A stretch of 64,000 nucleotides of DNA from Mesorhizobium amorphae CCNWGS0123 (GTDB lineage: Bacteria > Pseudomonadota > Alphaproteobacteria > Rhizobiales > Rhizobiaceae), in contig NZ_CP015318.1 of the NCBI RefSeq assembly GCF_001686985.1, positions 5,144,001 through 5,208,000 on the forward strand, read 5' to 3'. The notes beneath the pieces were generated by a model. That model saw only the letters and a program-made list of their open reading frames with translations, ran no database searches and was not told where the DNA came from. Position numbers and translations under genes: made by a program. Below, in pieces: positions 52,099-60,934 of this stretch. The stretch's first letter is position 1, and every line of letters begins with the position of its first letter.

Positions 52099-53439
52099 AT
52101 GACAACCGAGATCGCAAAAGTTCACGACATGCAGTGGTACTCCGAGGTGCCACGCTCGATCTGGAAACAGACCGTGGTTGGCGTCCTGCTCATCTCGGTG
52201 GCCTTCGGTGGCTTCGGCACATGGGCTTTCACGGCGCCGCTGGCATCCGCCATCGTTGCCCAAGGCAGTTTCGTTGCCACGGGGCAAAACAAGGTCATTC
52301 AGCATCTCGAAGGCGGCATCATCAAGGAAATCCTGGTCAGCGAAGGCGACCATGTCCGCCTCGATCAGCCGCTGGTCAGGCTTGACGAAACCGCCGCCCA
52401 GACCAACGAACGGCAATTGTTCCTGCGAAAGGCCAGGCTCGAGGCCATCGCCGCCCGCCTGAATGCCGAGGTGCAAGGCAGCGCCGGGATCCAGTTTCCA
52501 TCGATCATCCTCGACAACCGGCACGACCCGGAAGTCACGCCGATCATGGAGAGCCAGCAACTCAACTTCGAGGCTGCGGAACGCAAGCGCGACAGCGAGA
52601 TAGGGCTGTTCGACCAGAACAAGAAGGCGATGGAATTCCGCAACGAAGGGATCGAGGAACAGATTTCGTCGGTCCGGCGGCAATTGCAATTCCTCCAGGA
52701 GGAATACCAGGGCAAGAAAAAGCTTCTCGACCAGGGTTTGATCCGCGGAACCGAGGTGAAGGCGATCCAGCGGGCAATGGCGGACGCGGACGGCCAGATC
52801 GGCAAGATGCTGGCGGAGGTTTCCGAGAACCGCGAACAGATCGTCAGGTTCGATCAGCAGATCACCCAGACAAAGGACACCTACCGCCAGGCAGCGCTCC
52901 AGGAATTGCAGAGCCTGGAGGCCGAACTGGACGCGGTGCGCGAGCAGTCACGCGAGGCGCAGAATGTGCTTCGCCGTGTCACCATCAATGCGCCGGTGCC
53001 CGGCACGATCATACGCATGCATTACCACACAGCCGGCGGCGTCATCGAGAGCGGCAAGGCCATCCTCGAGATCCTGCCTTCAGACGTGCCTTTGGTCATC
53101 GAGGCGCAAGTCCCTCGCACCGACATCGACAACGTCAAGGTCGGGCAGCAGGCCTCGATCAGGCTGATCGCGCTCAACCGGCGCACCACGCCGGTTCTGG
53201 AAGGCGAGGTCTACTACGTCTCGGCCGATGCGCTGCCTGAGATGACCGGCCCCACGCCCAAGGAGGTCTATCTGGCGCGCGTACGCTTGCCGGCAAGCGA
53301 ACTGGCGAAGGCGCACGGCTTTACGCCGACGCCGGGCATGCCTGCCGAAATACTGGTGCAAACCGAGTCGCGGACGTTCTTCAGCTACCTGACGAAGCCG
53401 ATCGCCGACAGCATGGCCAGGGCATTCATGGAACAGTGA
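52099..53439 (+). CDS. Type I secretion membrane fusion protein, HlyD family
   Basis: A 446-residue adaptor. A short cytoplasmic head is followed by one membrane helix (about residues 25-45), a lipoyl/biotinyl-like half with VIQHLEGGIIKEILVSEGD, a long coiled-coil hairpin (about 110-290, rich in Gln, Glu and Arg) and a C-terminal beta domain with NAPVPGTIIRMHYHTAGGVI and YYVSADALPE. This is the HlyD/PrtE order. It bridges the inner-membrane ATPase and an outer-membrane channel. It lies 14 bp after the ATPase gene and before the second GNAT-TPR gene. Confidence 0.87.
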   Translation: MTTEIAKVHDMQWYSEVPRSIWKQTVVGVLLISVAFGGFGTWAFTAPLASAIVAQGSFVATGQNKVIQHLEGGIIKEILVSEGDHVRLDQPLVRLDETAAQTNERQLFLRKARLEAIAARLNAEVQGSAGIQFPSIILDNRHDPEVTPIMESQQLNFEAAERKRDSEIGLFDQNKKAMEFRNEGIEEQISSVRRQLQFLQEEYQGKKKLLDQGLIRGTEVKAIQRAMADADGQIGKMLAEVSENREQIVRFDQQITQTKDTYRQAALQELQSLEAELDAVREQSREAQNVLRRVTINAPVPGTIIRMHYHTAGGVIESGKAILEILPSDVPLVIEAQVPRTDIDNVKVGQQASIRLIALNRRTTPVLEGEVYYVSADALPEMTGPTPKEVYLARVRLPASELAKAHGFTPTPGMPAEILVQTESRTFFSYLTKPIADSMARAFMEQ

Positions 53440-53474
53440 GCTTCGCAAACAAGGGACAAATTCGGGGGGGAACC

Positions 53475-55094
53475 ATGCATATCGATGTCATCACGACACG
53501 GGAGGGCCTCAACGGGCTTAGGCAGAACTGGGACGATCTTTACGAGAAGGACCCCGAAGCCCAGTTCTTTCTGTCCTGGACGTTCCTGTCGTCCTACCTT
53601 GGCCGGTTTGAAGGCGCCTGGTCCATTCTGGCGGCACGGTCGGGACCGCAAGGGTCTCCCTATGTCGCCCTGCTGCCGTTGCGGCTCCGCACCAGGCTGA
53701 ACAAGAAGACCGGCTTTTGCCACAACGAAATCAACATGGGCGCAAACTACGCGGCCGACTATACGGGCATCGTTTGCGCGCCAGGCTTTGCCGACCGCGC
53801 GATCCCGGCGCTTGCCAAACATCTCATGAAGATGAACTGGGCCAAGCTGCATCTCGAAAATCTGCGCATGTCGGAGAAGCGCCGCCGCCTGTTGCTCGAC
53901 AACCTTGCCGACAAGCGGCTGACCGCCCAAAGGATGCAGCGCGTCAACAAGACCGACAATGTCGACAACTGCATCTGCCCGGCCACCAACCTGCCGGGGA
54001 ATTGGGACGCTTATCTCGAGCAGAAGATCAGTTCAAACACGCGCCAGAAGATCAGGCGCTTCCTGCGCAAACTGGACGGGTCGGACGAATTTCGCATCAC
54101 CCATGCCGACGCCTCGACGATCGACCGCGACATCGGCATCATCCTCGAAATGTGGCGCATCAAATGGGCGCCGCGGAAGGGCAACCTTCTGCCCGGCCTT
54201 TTGAGATCCAACCGGATACTGTTCAAGGATGCCTTCGAGAGCGGGACGCTGTTCCTGCCCATTCTCTGGCATCGCGACAAACCGCTCGCAGGCTTGGCGT
54301 TCCTGGTCGACCCGGTCAAGAAGGCGATGCTCTTCCACCTTGCCGGACGCGATGAGACCGCCAACGAAATCCCGCCGGGACTTGTGCTGCATGCCTATTG
54401 CATTCGCCGTGCGATCGAGCAGGGCTTCCGCAGCTACGATTTCCTGCGCGGCAACGAGTCCTACAAATATTCATTCGGTGTCGAGGAGACCAGGATTCAT
54501 TGTGTTCTGGTCAAAACGAGGACGGGCCGAAATCTCGGTGACCGGCTTGACGCCAGATCCGTGGCAAGCGTGCTTGAGCAGGCGACCAAATTCCACGAGG
54601 CGGGCAAGCTGGCCAATGCCGAAAATGCCTATCGCCAGATTCTCGAGGTCGCCCCTCGCCACGCTCGCACCCTGTACGGATTGGGTCAATTGCTCGCGGC
54701 CAAGGCGGATCACTGGTCAGCCGCCGATACCTTTGGCTCCCTCGTGGAGATCGCACCGAATTCGGTCAAGGCGTGGTCGCGGCTTGCCATTGAACTGCAG
54801 GCGCTAAGTCGCCACTCCGAGGCCGCGGACGCCTTCCGCAAGGTGCTTGAGCTCAATCCGGAGCTGCCCGGGGCACAGTACGGCCTTGGCCGCTGCCTGG
54901 CGGAACTTCGGCAGATTGACGAAGCGGCGAAGGTCTTGAGCGCGGTGCAGGATCGATCCGACAAGCCCATCGACCCTCTGCTTCGTGCCAAGGCACGCAT
55001 GCAGTTGAACAAGCTCAAGCAGGATTTGAACCCTTGCTACATCAGGCTCGAACCCGTGAAGGCTCCGCCTCTCTTCGAGAAGGCTGACGCCTGA
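53475..55094 (+). CDS. GNAT acetyltransferase (CelD/FemAB-like) fused to TPR repeats, copy 2
   Basis: A 539-residue protein, collinear with the 41532-43154 gene: IDVITTREGL at the start, DPEAQFFLSWTFL, MNWAKLHLENL, an acyl-CoA-side WHRDKPLAGLAFL, then TPR units from about residue 375 (FHEAGKLANAENAYRQILEVAP, LYGLGQLLAAKADHWSAADT, YGLGRCLAELRQIDEAAKVL). ATG 53475 follows a run of seven G; an in-frame earlier start at 53436 would overlap hlyD. It is the last gene of the secretion operon, so it likely modifies the secreted protein or its surface partner. By analogy with HlyC, a GNAT-related acyltransferase that acylates lysines of a type I substrate, it could be a modifier; this is inference. 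Confidence 0.77.
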   Translation: MHIDVITTREGLNGLRQNWDDLYEKDPEAQFFLSWTFLSSYLGRFEGAWSILAARSGPQGSPYVALLPLRLRTRLNKKTGFCHNEINMGANYAADYTGIVCAPGFADRAIPALAKHLMKMNWAKLHLENLRMSEKRRRLLLDNLADKRLTAQRMQRVNKTDNVDNCICPATNLPGNWDAYLEQKISSNTRQKIRRFLRKLDGSDEFRITHADASTIDRDIGIILEMWRIKWAPRKGNLLPGLLRSNRILFKDAFESGTLFLPILWHRDKPLAGLAFLVDPVKKAMLFHLAGRDETANEIPPGLVLHAYCIRRAIEQGFRSYDFLRGNESYKYSFGVEETRIHCVLVKTRTGRNLGDRLDARSVASVLEQATKFHEAGKLANAENAYRQILEVAPRHARTLYGLGQLLAAKADHWSAADTFGSLVEIAPNSVKAWSRLAIELQALSRHSEAADAFRKVLELNPELPGAQYGLGRCLAELRQIDEAAKVLSAVQDRSDKPIDPLLRAKARMQLNKLKQDLNPCYIRLEPVKAPPLFEKADA

Positions 55095-55455
55095 CCGCCC
55101 CGATGGCCTAATCGGAGAGTTCCCCTTTGGGAGCTCAAACGCGCTCTCGCCCGCGACGCGACAAGGCAGGATGCGCTCCATAGCATCTGCGTAGCGTCTG
55201 CTCTGCATCATCGATGAGTCGTTGCGCGCCATCTCCGGCGCCGACGAAAAATCTCATTTGGCACTTTGGAATTGGCCGACCGCCAACCGTCGGCGGTTCC
55301 CGGCCGACCTTGATCAATTGTACTCATCGCGTATAATTTCTGTGTACAAAGATTATACAATTTGTTGACTCCCTCTCCTGAGCATGCAAATCTCCTGCCG
55401 TCGACACGGTCGATGGAAGCCGTTGTCGCGAGAATTCAGACAGCAGGAGGCCTCG
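55095..55455. other. Intergenic region upstream of the GntR gene, with palindrome
   Basis: A 361-bp gap. Near its end GTATAAT (55331-55337) and ATTATAC (55352-55358) form a perfect dyad around TGTACA (55343-55348), itself palindromic. TTGTA-type half-sites recur here, fitting GntR autoregulation. The left half has short GC-rich inverted repeats (CCGCC/GGCGG near 55281-55296) but no gene; open frames there lack ribosome sites. Confidence 0.5.
55331..55358. promoter_or_regulatory. Probable operator of the GntR regulator
   Basis: Perfect 7-bp inverted arms GTATAAT and ATTATAC, 14 bases apart, enclose TGTACA. The site lies about 100 bp upstream of the GntR start. AT-rich nested dyads of this kind are typical FCD-GntR operators. 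Assignment to this regulator rests on position. Confidence 0.5.
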
Positions 55456-56166
55456 GTGAAGAGCGGAAAGAACGGTCTTTACGACGATCTGAAGCGTCAG
55501 ATTCTGACGATGGAACTCGACCCCGATCAGGATCTGGACGAAGTGAGCCTGAGCGAGCGCTACGGCCTCTCCAGAACGCCTGTTCGGGAAATTTTTCGTC
55601 GCCTCGAGGGTGAGGGCTACATCGATATCCGGGCCAACCGCGGCGCGCGCGTCATCCCCATGAACCATCAGACGCTCCGGCACTTCTTCCTGGTCGCGCC
55701 GATGATCTATGCCGCGATCGGCCGTCTCGCCGTGCAGAACTTCAAGCAGAAGCAGCTTGCCGACCTCAAGGACACGCAGGAACGGTTCCGCACGGCAAGC
55801 GTCACCGACGACGTGCTCTCCATGGTCCTCGAGAACAATCGCTTCCACGAAATCATCGGCGAGATGTCGGGCAACGCCTATCTGCAGCCGAGTCTCGGAC
55901 GCCTGCTGATCGACCATGCCCGGATCGGCCACACCTTCTTCCGGCCCCGCAACGATGACATGCGCCGGCGCCTAGTGCTCGCCGTGGAACACCATGATGG
56001 CTTCATCGCAGCCATCGGCTCGCACGACGAGGACACGGTCGTCGATCTTGTTTTCGAACACTGGGAACTCTCGCGCGAGAACATGGAGATGTTCATCGCG
56101 CCGCAAGGAATGAAGGCAGACGCGCTCGTCGAAGCGCCTGCCGGATCGATGGAGAAATCGTCTTGA
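55456..56166 (+). CDS. GntR-family regulator (FCD domain) of hydroxyproline catabolism
   Basis: A 236-residue GntR/FCD protein. Its helix-turn-helix includes LSERYGLSRTPVREIFRRLE (residues about 32-51). The C-terminal helical domain has NNRFHEIIGEMSGN and an EHHDGFIAAI histidine motif. GTG 55456 is chosen because GGAGG lies 5 bases upstream; the longer frame from ATG 55384 is without family support. The stop overlaps the start of the DapA-family gene (TTGA), so it leads the catabolic operon and likely represses it until substrate is present. Confidence 0.83.
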   Translation: MKSGKNGLYDDLKRQILTMELDPDQDLDEVSLSERYGLSRTPVREIFRRLEGEGYIDIRANRGARVIPMNHQTLRHFFLVAPMIYAAIGRLAVQNFKQKQLADLKDTQERFRTASVTDDVLSMVLENNRFHEIIGEMSGNAYLQPSLGRLLIDHARIGHTFFRPRNDDMRRRLVLAVEHHDGFIAAIGSHDEDTVVDLVFEHWELSRENMEMFIAPQGMKADALVEAPAGSMEKSS

Positions 56167-57074
56167 AGTTCGAAGGTATCTACACACCGGCCATCACGCC
56201 ACTCGGCCCCGACGGGCAGATCGATCGTGACGGCTTCGCGGCGGTGCTCGAGTCGCTCATCGAAGCCGGCGTGCACGGCATCATCGTTGGCGGATCGACG
56301 GGTGAATACTATGCCCAGAGCGCCCAGGAGCGCTTCGATCTCGCTGCCTACGCCAAGGAGGTGATCGGCACCCGTCTTCCGCTCATCATTGGAACGGGCG
56401 CAACCAGGACCGAGGACTCGGTCGAATACGCCAAGGCGGCGAAGGAGATCGGCGCTGACGCGATCCTTGTTTCGTCGCCGCCATACGCCTTGCCGACGGA
56501 GCGTGAGAATGCGGTCCACGCGCTTACGGTCGACCGCGCGGCGAACCTTCCGATCATGCTCTACAACTATCCGGCCCGCATGGGGGTGACGATGAGGGAG
56601 GACTATTTCTCCCGCGTCGGCAAATCCAGGAATGTCGTGGCCATCAAGGAGAGCTCCGGCGAGATGGGCAACCTCCATTTGCTGGCGCGCAAATTCCCCC
56701 ATATCTCGCTCTCTTGCGGCTGGGACGATCAGGCGCTCGAATTCTTTGCATGGGGCGCCAGGAGTTGGGTCTGCGCCGGCTCCAATTTTCTCCCGCGCGA
56801 GCATGTCGCGCTCTACGAAGCCTGCGTGCTCGAAAGGAATTTCGACAAGGGCCGCGCCATCATGACCGCGATGCTGCCGCTCATGGATTTCCTCGAATGC
56901 GGGAAGTTCGTCCAGTCGATCAAGCACGGTTGTGAGCTGATCGGGCTGAACGCGGGCCAGGTGCGGGCGCCGCTGCGCCCGCTTAATTCGGAAGAGAAGC
57001 GAACACTCCAGACTGTCGTCGCCACCTTGAAGCGCACGGTCGCCCAGATCACGTCGGGAGCAAACAATGCATGA
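56163..57074 (+). CDS. DapA-family deaminase, probable 1-pyrroline-4-hydroxy-2-carboxylate deaminase
   Basis: A 303-residue (beta/alpha)8 enzyme of the dihydrodipicolinate synthase/N-acetylneuraminate lyase family. The Schiff-base lysine is K162 in VVAIKESSGE, the tyrosine is Y136 in LYNYPARMG, and the substrate loop is GGSTGEYY. In hydroxyproline degradation the family member deaminates 1-pyrroline-4-hydroxy-2-carboxylate to alpha-ketoglutarate semialdehyde. The start is TTG 56163 overlapping the regulator stop; the gene overlaps the aldehyde dehydrogenase by 8 bp. Specific assignment comes from the cluster, not from residues unique to the deaminase. Confidence 0.72.
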   Translation: MKFEGIYTPAITPLGPDGQIDRDGFAAVLESLIEAGVHGIIVGGSTGEYYAQSAQERFDLAAYAKEVIGTRLPLIIGTGATRTEDSVEYAKAAKEIGADAILVSSPPYALPTERENAVHALTVDRAANLPIMLYNYPARMGVTMREDYFSRVGKSRNVVAIKESSGEMGNLHLLARKFPHISLSCGWDDQALEFFAWGARSWVCAGSNFLPREHVALYEACVLERNFDKGRAIMTAMLPLMDFLECGKFVQSIKHGCELIGLNAGQVRAPLRPLNSEEKRTLQTVVATLKRTVAQITSGANNA

Positions 57075-58584
57075 ACCTTTGACCGCTGCCGAATACAAGG
57101 CGATCGCCGCGAGCATCCAGTTTCCGACCAATGCCTTCATCGACGGGGCGTTCCGTCCTGCCAATTCCGGCAGGACATTCAAGACGACCAATCCGGCGAC
57201 GGGCGACACGCTTGCCGAGATCGCGGCATGCGACTCGACGGACGTCGATCTCGCCGTGGCCAAGGCCAGGCAAGCCTTCGATGACGGCCGCTGGCATCTC
57301 CGCTCGCCTGGCGAGCGCAAGGCCGTGCTGCTCAAATTCGCCAAGCTCCTGGAGCGCAACCGTCACGAACTTGCGGTCATGGAGAGCCTCGACAGCGGCA
57401 AGCCGGTCCGCGAATGCCAGACCGTCGATATTCCGGATACGATCCACACCATCCGTTGGCATGCCGAACTGATCGACAAGCTCTACGACAACACAGCTCC
57501 CGTGGGCTCGAACGCGCTGACCATGGTCGTGCGCGAGCCGGTCGGCGTCGTCGGTTGCGTCCTGCCGTGGAATTTCCCGTTGCTGATGCTGGCCTGGAAG
57601 ATCGGTCCGGCACTTGCCGCCGGATGCTCGGTGATCGTGAAGCCAGCCCAGGAAACGACGCTGACCACGCTTCGTGTCGCCGAACTGGCGCATGAGGCCG
57701 GTATCCCGGCAGGCGTCTTCAATGTTGTCCCGGGCGGCGGCAAGGAGGTCGGCGAACCGATCGGCATGCATATGGGCGTCGACATGGTGGCGTTCACCGG
57801 ATCGACGCCGACGGGTCGGCGCTTCCTGCGCTACGCCGCGGACTCCAATTTAAAGCGCGTCGTTCTCGAGTGCGGCGGCAAGAACCCGGCGGTGGTTCTG
57901 GAAGACGCCGAAGACCTCGACCTCGTCGCCGAACAGGTGGTCAACGGCGCGTTCTGGAACATGGGCGAGAACTGCTCGGCCACGTCGCGGCTCATCGTCC
58001 ACGCCACGATCAAGGACGAATTGCTGCAACGCATCGGCGCCTATATGCGCGAGTGGAAGACGGGCGACCCGCTCGACCCGGAAAACCGCATCGGCGCGCT
58101 CGTCAGCAAGAACCATTTCGAGAAGGTGAAATCCTTCCTCGGCGACGTGAAGACCGAAAAGCTCTCCGTCGTCCATGGCGGCGGCACGCACAAGGGGATC
58201 TACATCGAACCGACCGTCGTCGATGGCGTTACGCCTTCGAGCCGTCTCTTTCAGGAGGAGATCTTCGGACCGATCCTTTCGGTCACGACGTTCAATTCGC
58301 TTGCCGAGGCTGTGGCTCTCGCCAACGACACCAACTACGGCCTGACCGCGTCCGTCTACACCGGAAGCCTGCGCAAGGCGATCAAGCTTTCGCGCGAGAT
58401 CCGGGCGGGTGTCGTGACCGTCAACTGCTTCGGCGAAGGCGACGCGACGACCCCCTTCGGCGGTTACAAGGAATCCGGTTTCGGCGGACGCGACAAGTCG
58501 GTCTTCGCGCATGACAACTATTGCGAATTGAAGACGGTCTGGATCGACGTCTCGGATCGCTCGGTCGACGAGACCATCCGATGA
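57067..58584 (+). CDS. Aldehyde dehydrogenase, probable alpha-ketoglutarate semialdehyde dehydrogenase
   Basis: A 505-residue aldehyde dehydrogenase with LPWNFPLLM, FTGSTPTGRR, the base E268 in VVLECGGKNP and nucleophile C303 in GENCSATSR. The C-terminal TTPFGGYKESGFGGRDKS pattern places it near PuuC-type enzymes. In context it would oxidise alpha-ketoglutarate semialdehyde to 2-oxoglutarate, the last step of hydroxyproline use. It overlaps its neighbours by 8 bp (upstream) and 4 bp (ATGA, downstream). A gamma-aminobutyraldehyde or betaine-aldehyde substrate cannot be excluded. Confidence 0.75.
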   Translation: MHEPLTAAEYKAIAASIQFPTNAFIDGAFRPANSGRTFKTTNPATGDTLAEIAACDSTDVDLAVAKARQAFDDGRWHLRSPGERKAVLLKFAKLLERNRHELAVMESLDSGKPVRECQTVDIPDTIHTIRWHAELIDKLYDNTAPVGSNALTMVVREPVGVVGCVLPWNFPLLMLAWKIGPALAAGCSVIVKPAQETTLTTLRVAELAHEAGIPAGVFNVVPGGGKEVGEPIGMHMGVDMVAFTGSTPTGRRFLRYAADSNLKRVVLECGGKNPAVVLEDAEDLDLVAEQVVNGAFWNMGENCSATSRLIVHATIKDELLQRIGAYMREWKTGDPLDPENRIGALVSKNHFEKVKSFLGDVKTEKLSVVHGGGTHKGIYIEPTVVDGVTPSSRLFQEEIFGPILSVTTFNSLAEAVALANDTNYGLTASVYTGSLRKAIKLSREIRAGVVTVNCFGEGDATTPFGGYKESGFGGRDKSVFAHDNYCELKTVWIDVSDRSVDETIR

Positions 58585-59912
58585 ACGAAATCGTCGTCAA
58601 GCGTCTTCCGGCGGAATCTGGAACCTCGGGCTGGGAGGCGATCAGCAGACGCAGCTTCCCCGTCCGGACGCTCGACGGCGACGTGAAGGCCGACTGGCTG
58701 GTCATCGGGGCGGGCTTCGCGGGTCTCTCCGCCGCGCGGCGGCTGTCTCAACTCCGGCCTGACGACAGGATCGTCGTGCTGGAGGCGGGAGAGATCGCCA
58801 AAGGCACCTCGGGCCGGAACTCCGGCTACATGATCGACGTGCCGCACAATCTGTCCTCGGGCGAGTATTCCGTCGCCGACGAGACCGCGACCAAGGTGGA
58901 GATCGCTCAGAACCGTTTTGCGATCTCTTTCGCCGCCGACGTCGCAGCGGAATACGACATGTCCGAGCGCACCTTCGATCCGTCAGGCAAGATCAACGCC
59001 GCGGCGACGGAGCGCGGAATAAAGCTCAACGCGAATTATGGCCGCTCGCTCAAGGGCATCGGCGAACAGCACCGCTTCCTGGATGCGGGCGAGATGCGGG
59101 AGATTACCGGATCGTCCTACTATCTCGGAGGTCTCTACACGCCGGGCGCCGTGATGATCCAGCCCGCCGACTATATCCGCGGTTTCGCCGCCGGGCTGGC
59201 ATCGAAGGCCGACATATTCGAGCACTCGCCGGTGCTCAAACTCGACAGCCGGGGCGGGATGTTGAAGGCCGTGTCGCGCAACGGGAGCGTCACGGCGCCG
59301 AAAGTCATCCTGGGCATCAATGGCCACATCGAGGATTTCGGCCATTTCCGCGGCCGCTTGATGCACATCTTCACCTACGCATCGATGACGGCCCCCTTCA
59401 CCTCGAGGTCCACGGGCAAGGACAGGTGGGCCTTGCTTCCGGCTGATCCGATGGGTGCGACAGTCAGGAAGATCACCACCGACGGATCCTCTCGTATCGT
59501 GATCCGGACCCGGTTCACTTACGACTGGACTGTTCAAGTGAGCGAGAAACGCCTGGCCGGGATCGCCGCCGAGCAGCGGACATCCCTGGACGCCAGGTTT
59601 CCGGACCTCAAGGACGTGTCCTTCGAGCACGTCTGGGCCGGGCGGCTTTGCCTCAGCCGGAACCATGTGCCCGCCTTCGGCGAAATCGAAGAAGGCCTCT
59701 ACTCCGCGTGCTGCGAGAACGGTCTTGGAACCGTGAAAAGCACGCTTGCGGGCGTCATGGCCGCCGATCTGGCGACCGGTACCCGCTCGGACATGCTCGA
59801 TGAATTCTCGGATCAGCCGGAGCCCGCGCGCCTCCCTCCGGAGCCGCTCGCGTGGCTCGGCGTCAACACCGTGATCCGATGGCAGGAATTGCGTGCAGGC
59901 CGCGAGGGATGA
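58581..59912 (+). CDS. FAD-dependent oxidoreductase (PuuB/OrdL-like), probable D-hydroxyproline dehydrogenase
   Basis: A 443-residue flavoenzyme with DWLVIGAGFAGLSAARRLS (about 34-52), the FAD-binding RNSGYMIDVPHNL and a C-terminal CENGLGTVKSTLAG segment, as in PuuB/OrdL amine oxidases. ATG 58581 overlaps the aldehyde dehydrogenase stop as ATGA. In the hydroxyproline scheme it would oxidise cis-4-hydroxy-D-proline to the pyrroline; the reaction is inferred from neighbours (epimerase, deaminase, semialdehyde dehydrogenase). Confidence 0.75.
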   Translation: MNEIVVKRLPAESGTSGWEAISRRSFPVRTLDGDVKADWLVIGAGFAGLSAARRLSQLRPDDRIVVLEAGEIAKGTSGRNSGYMIDVPHNLSSGEYSVADETATKVEIAQNRFAISFAADVAAEYDMSERTFDPSGKINAAATERGIKLNANYGRSLKGIGEQHRFLDAGEMREITGSSYYLGGLYTPGAVMIQPADYIRGFAAGLASKADIFEHSPVLKLDSRGGMLKAVSRNGSVTAPKVILGINGHIEDFGHFRGRLMHIFTYASMTAPFTSRSTGKDRWALLPADPMGATVRKITTDGSSRIVIRTRFTYDWTVQVSEKRLAGIAAEQRTSLDARFPDLKDVSFEHVWAGRLCLSRNHVPAFGEIEEGLYSACCENGLGTVKSTLAGVMAADLATGTRSDMLDEFSDQPEPARLPPEPLAWLGVNTVIRWQELRAGREG

Positions 59913-59992
59913 GCCCTCGCCGCGCAATATGAAGGCGGAGCCGACCGCGAAGTCTTCAAGTGAAATGGGAACAAAAATAAGGAGTGAGTAAA

Positions 59993-60844
59993 ATGAAGAC
60001 GTTGTGGAAAGCGCTCTGCGCTGCCGCGATGGTCGGAATGACCATGCTGTCCGCTCAGGCGGAAGAAAAGAATATTACCGTGGGCACGATGTCCTGGGAG
60101 GACCTCACCCCCATCACCGGCATCACAAAAAAGGTGCTCGAAGACTCCGGCTACACCGTAAAGGTGGTGGACTTTTCCGAATGGGGCATCGCCTACGCCG
60201 CGCTGAGCAAGGGCGACATCCAGATCCTTGCCTCGCAGACGGACTACGTCGCCCAGGACTACTGGGACAAGAACAAGAAGAAGCTCGAGAAGATCTCCCC
60301 GGTGTCGCATGGCCTGTTCCAGGGCGTGGCGGTGCCGAAATACGTGACCATCGACTCCATGGACCAGCTGAACGACAACGCCGACAAGTTCGGGGGCAAG
60401 ATCGTCGGCATCGAGCCGGGATCCGGTCTCATGCGCGATACGACAAACTCGGTGAAGGCATACGACCTGAAACTGCAGCTCGTGGAGGGCAGCACCGCCG
60501 CGATGACCGCCGCACTCAAGTCGGCCGTCGACCGCAAGGAATGGATCGCCGTCACCATCTGGGAGCCCTCCTGGATGATGCAGAAATATGACGTCAAGTT
60601 CCTCAAGGACCCGAAGTCAGTCTTTCCGCCGCCGCAGAGCTATTACTGGATCGGCAAGAAGGGCTTCTCCGCCGACAATCCGCATGCCCGCGAAGTGATC
60701 GCCAGTGTCTATGTGCCGCTTGCCGACATCACCGCGATCAACTCTGCCGTCAACGAGGGCAAGACCATGGACGAGGCCATCAAGGCCTGGACCGACAGCC
60801 ATGCCGACCTCCTGAAGCGTTGGGAGAACATCAAGGCCGAATAA
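59993..60844 (+). CDS. Glycine-betaine/proline-betaine-type substrate-binding protein (OpuAC/ProX)
   Basis: A 283-residue binding protein with a Sec signal (cleavage after AQA near residue 23) and the OpuAC-type opening ITVGTMSWEDLTPITGIT. Aromatic residues that could form a betaine box include W33 and the tryptophans in WIAVTIWEPSWMMQ. ATG 59993 has AAGGAG 8 bases upstream. It delivers a quaternary amine or proline-like compound to the permeases that follow. With the hydroxyproline enzymes, hydroxyproline betaine or proline betaine is the likely ligand; this is inference. Confidence 0.82.
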   Translation: MKTLWKALCAAAMVGMTMLSAQAEEKNITVGTMSWEDLTPITGITKKVLEDSGYTVKVVDFSEWGIAYAALSKGDIQILASQTDYVAQDYWDKNKKKLEKISPVSHGLFQGVAVPKYVTIDSMDQLNDNADKFGGKIVGIEPGSGLMRDTTNSVKAYDLKLQLVEGSTAAMTAALKSAVDRKEWIAVTIWEPSWMMQKYDVKFLKDPKSVFPPPQSYYWIGKKGFSADNPHAREVIASVYVPLADITAINSAVNEGKTMDEAIKAWTDSHADLLKRWENIKAE

Positions 60845-60856
60845 TTGCCGAAACGA

Positions 60857-60880
60857 CGGGCCGCCGATATCGGCGGCCCG
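60857..60880 (+). terminator. Intercistronic hairpin after the binding-protein gene
   Basis: A perfect palindrome runs from C60857 to G60880: CGGGCCGCCGA, central TA, TCGGCGGCCCG. It begins 12 bp after the binding-protein stop and precedes the ATPase gene by 54 bp. No T run follows; it probably stabilises the upstream message or attenuates read-through. Confidence 0.6.
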
Positions 60881-60934
60881 CCCCGGAACTATGAAACATG
60901 AAGGCCACCGCCAAACCGGCCCATGGGGAACGCA

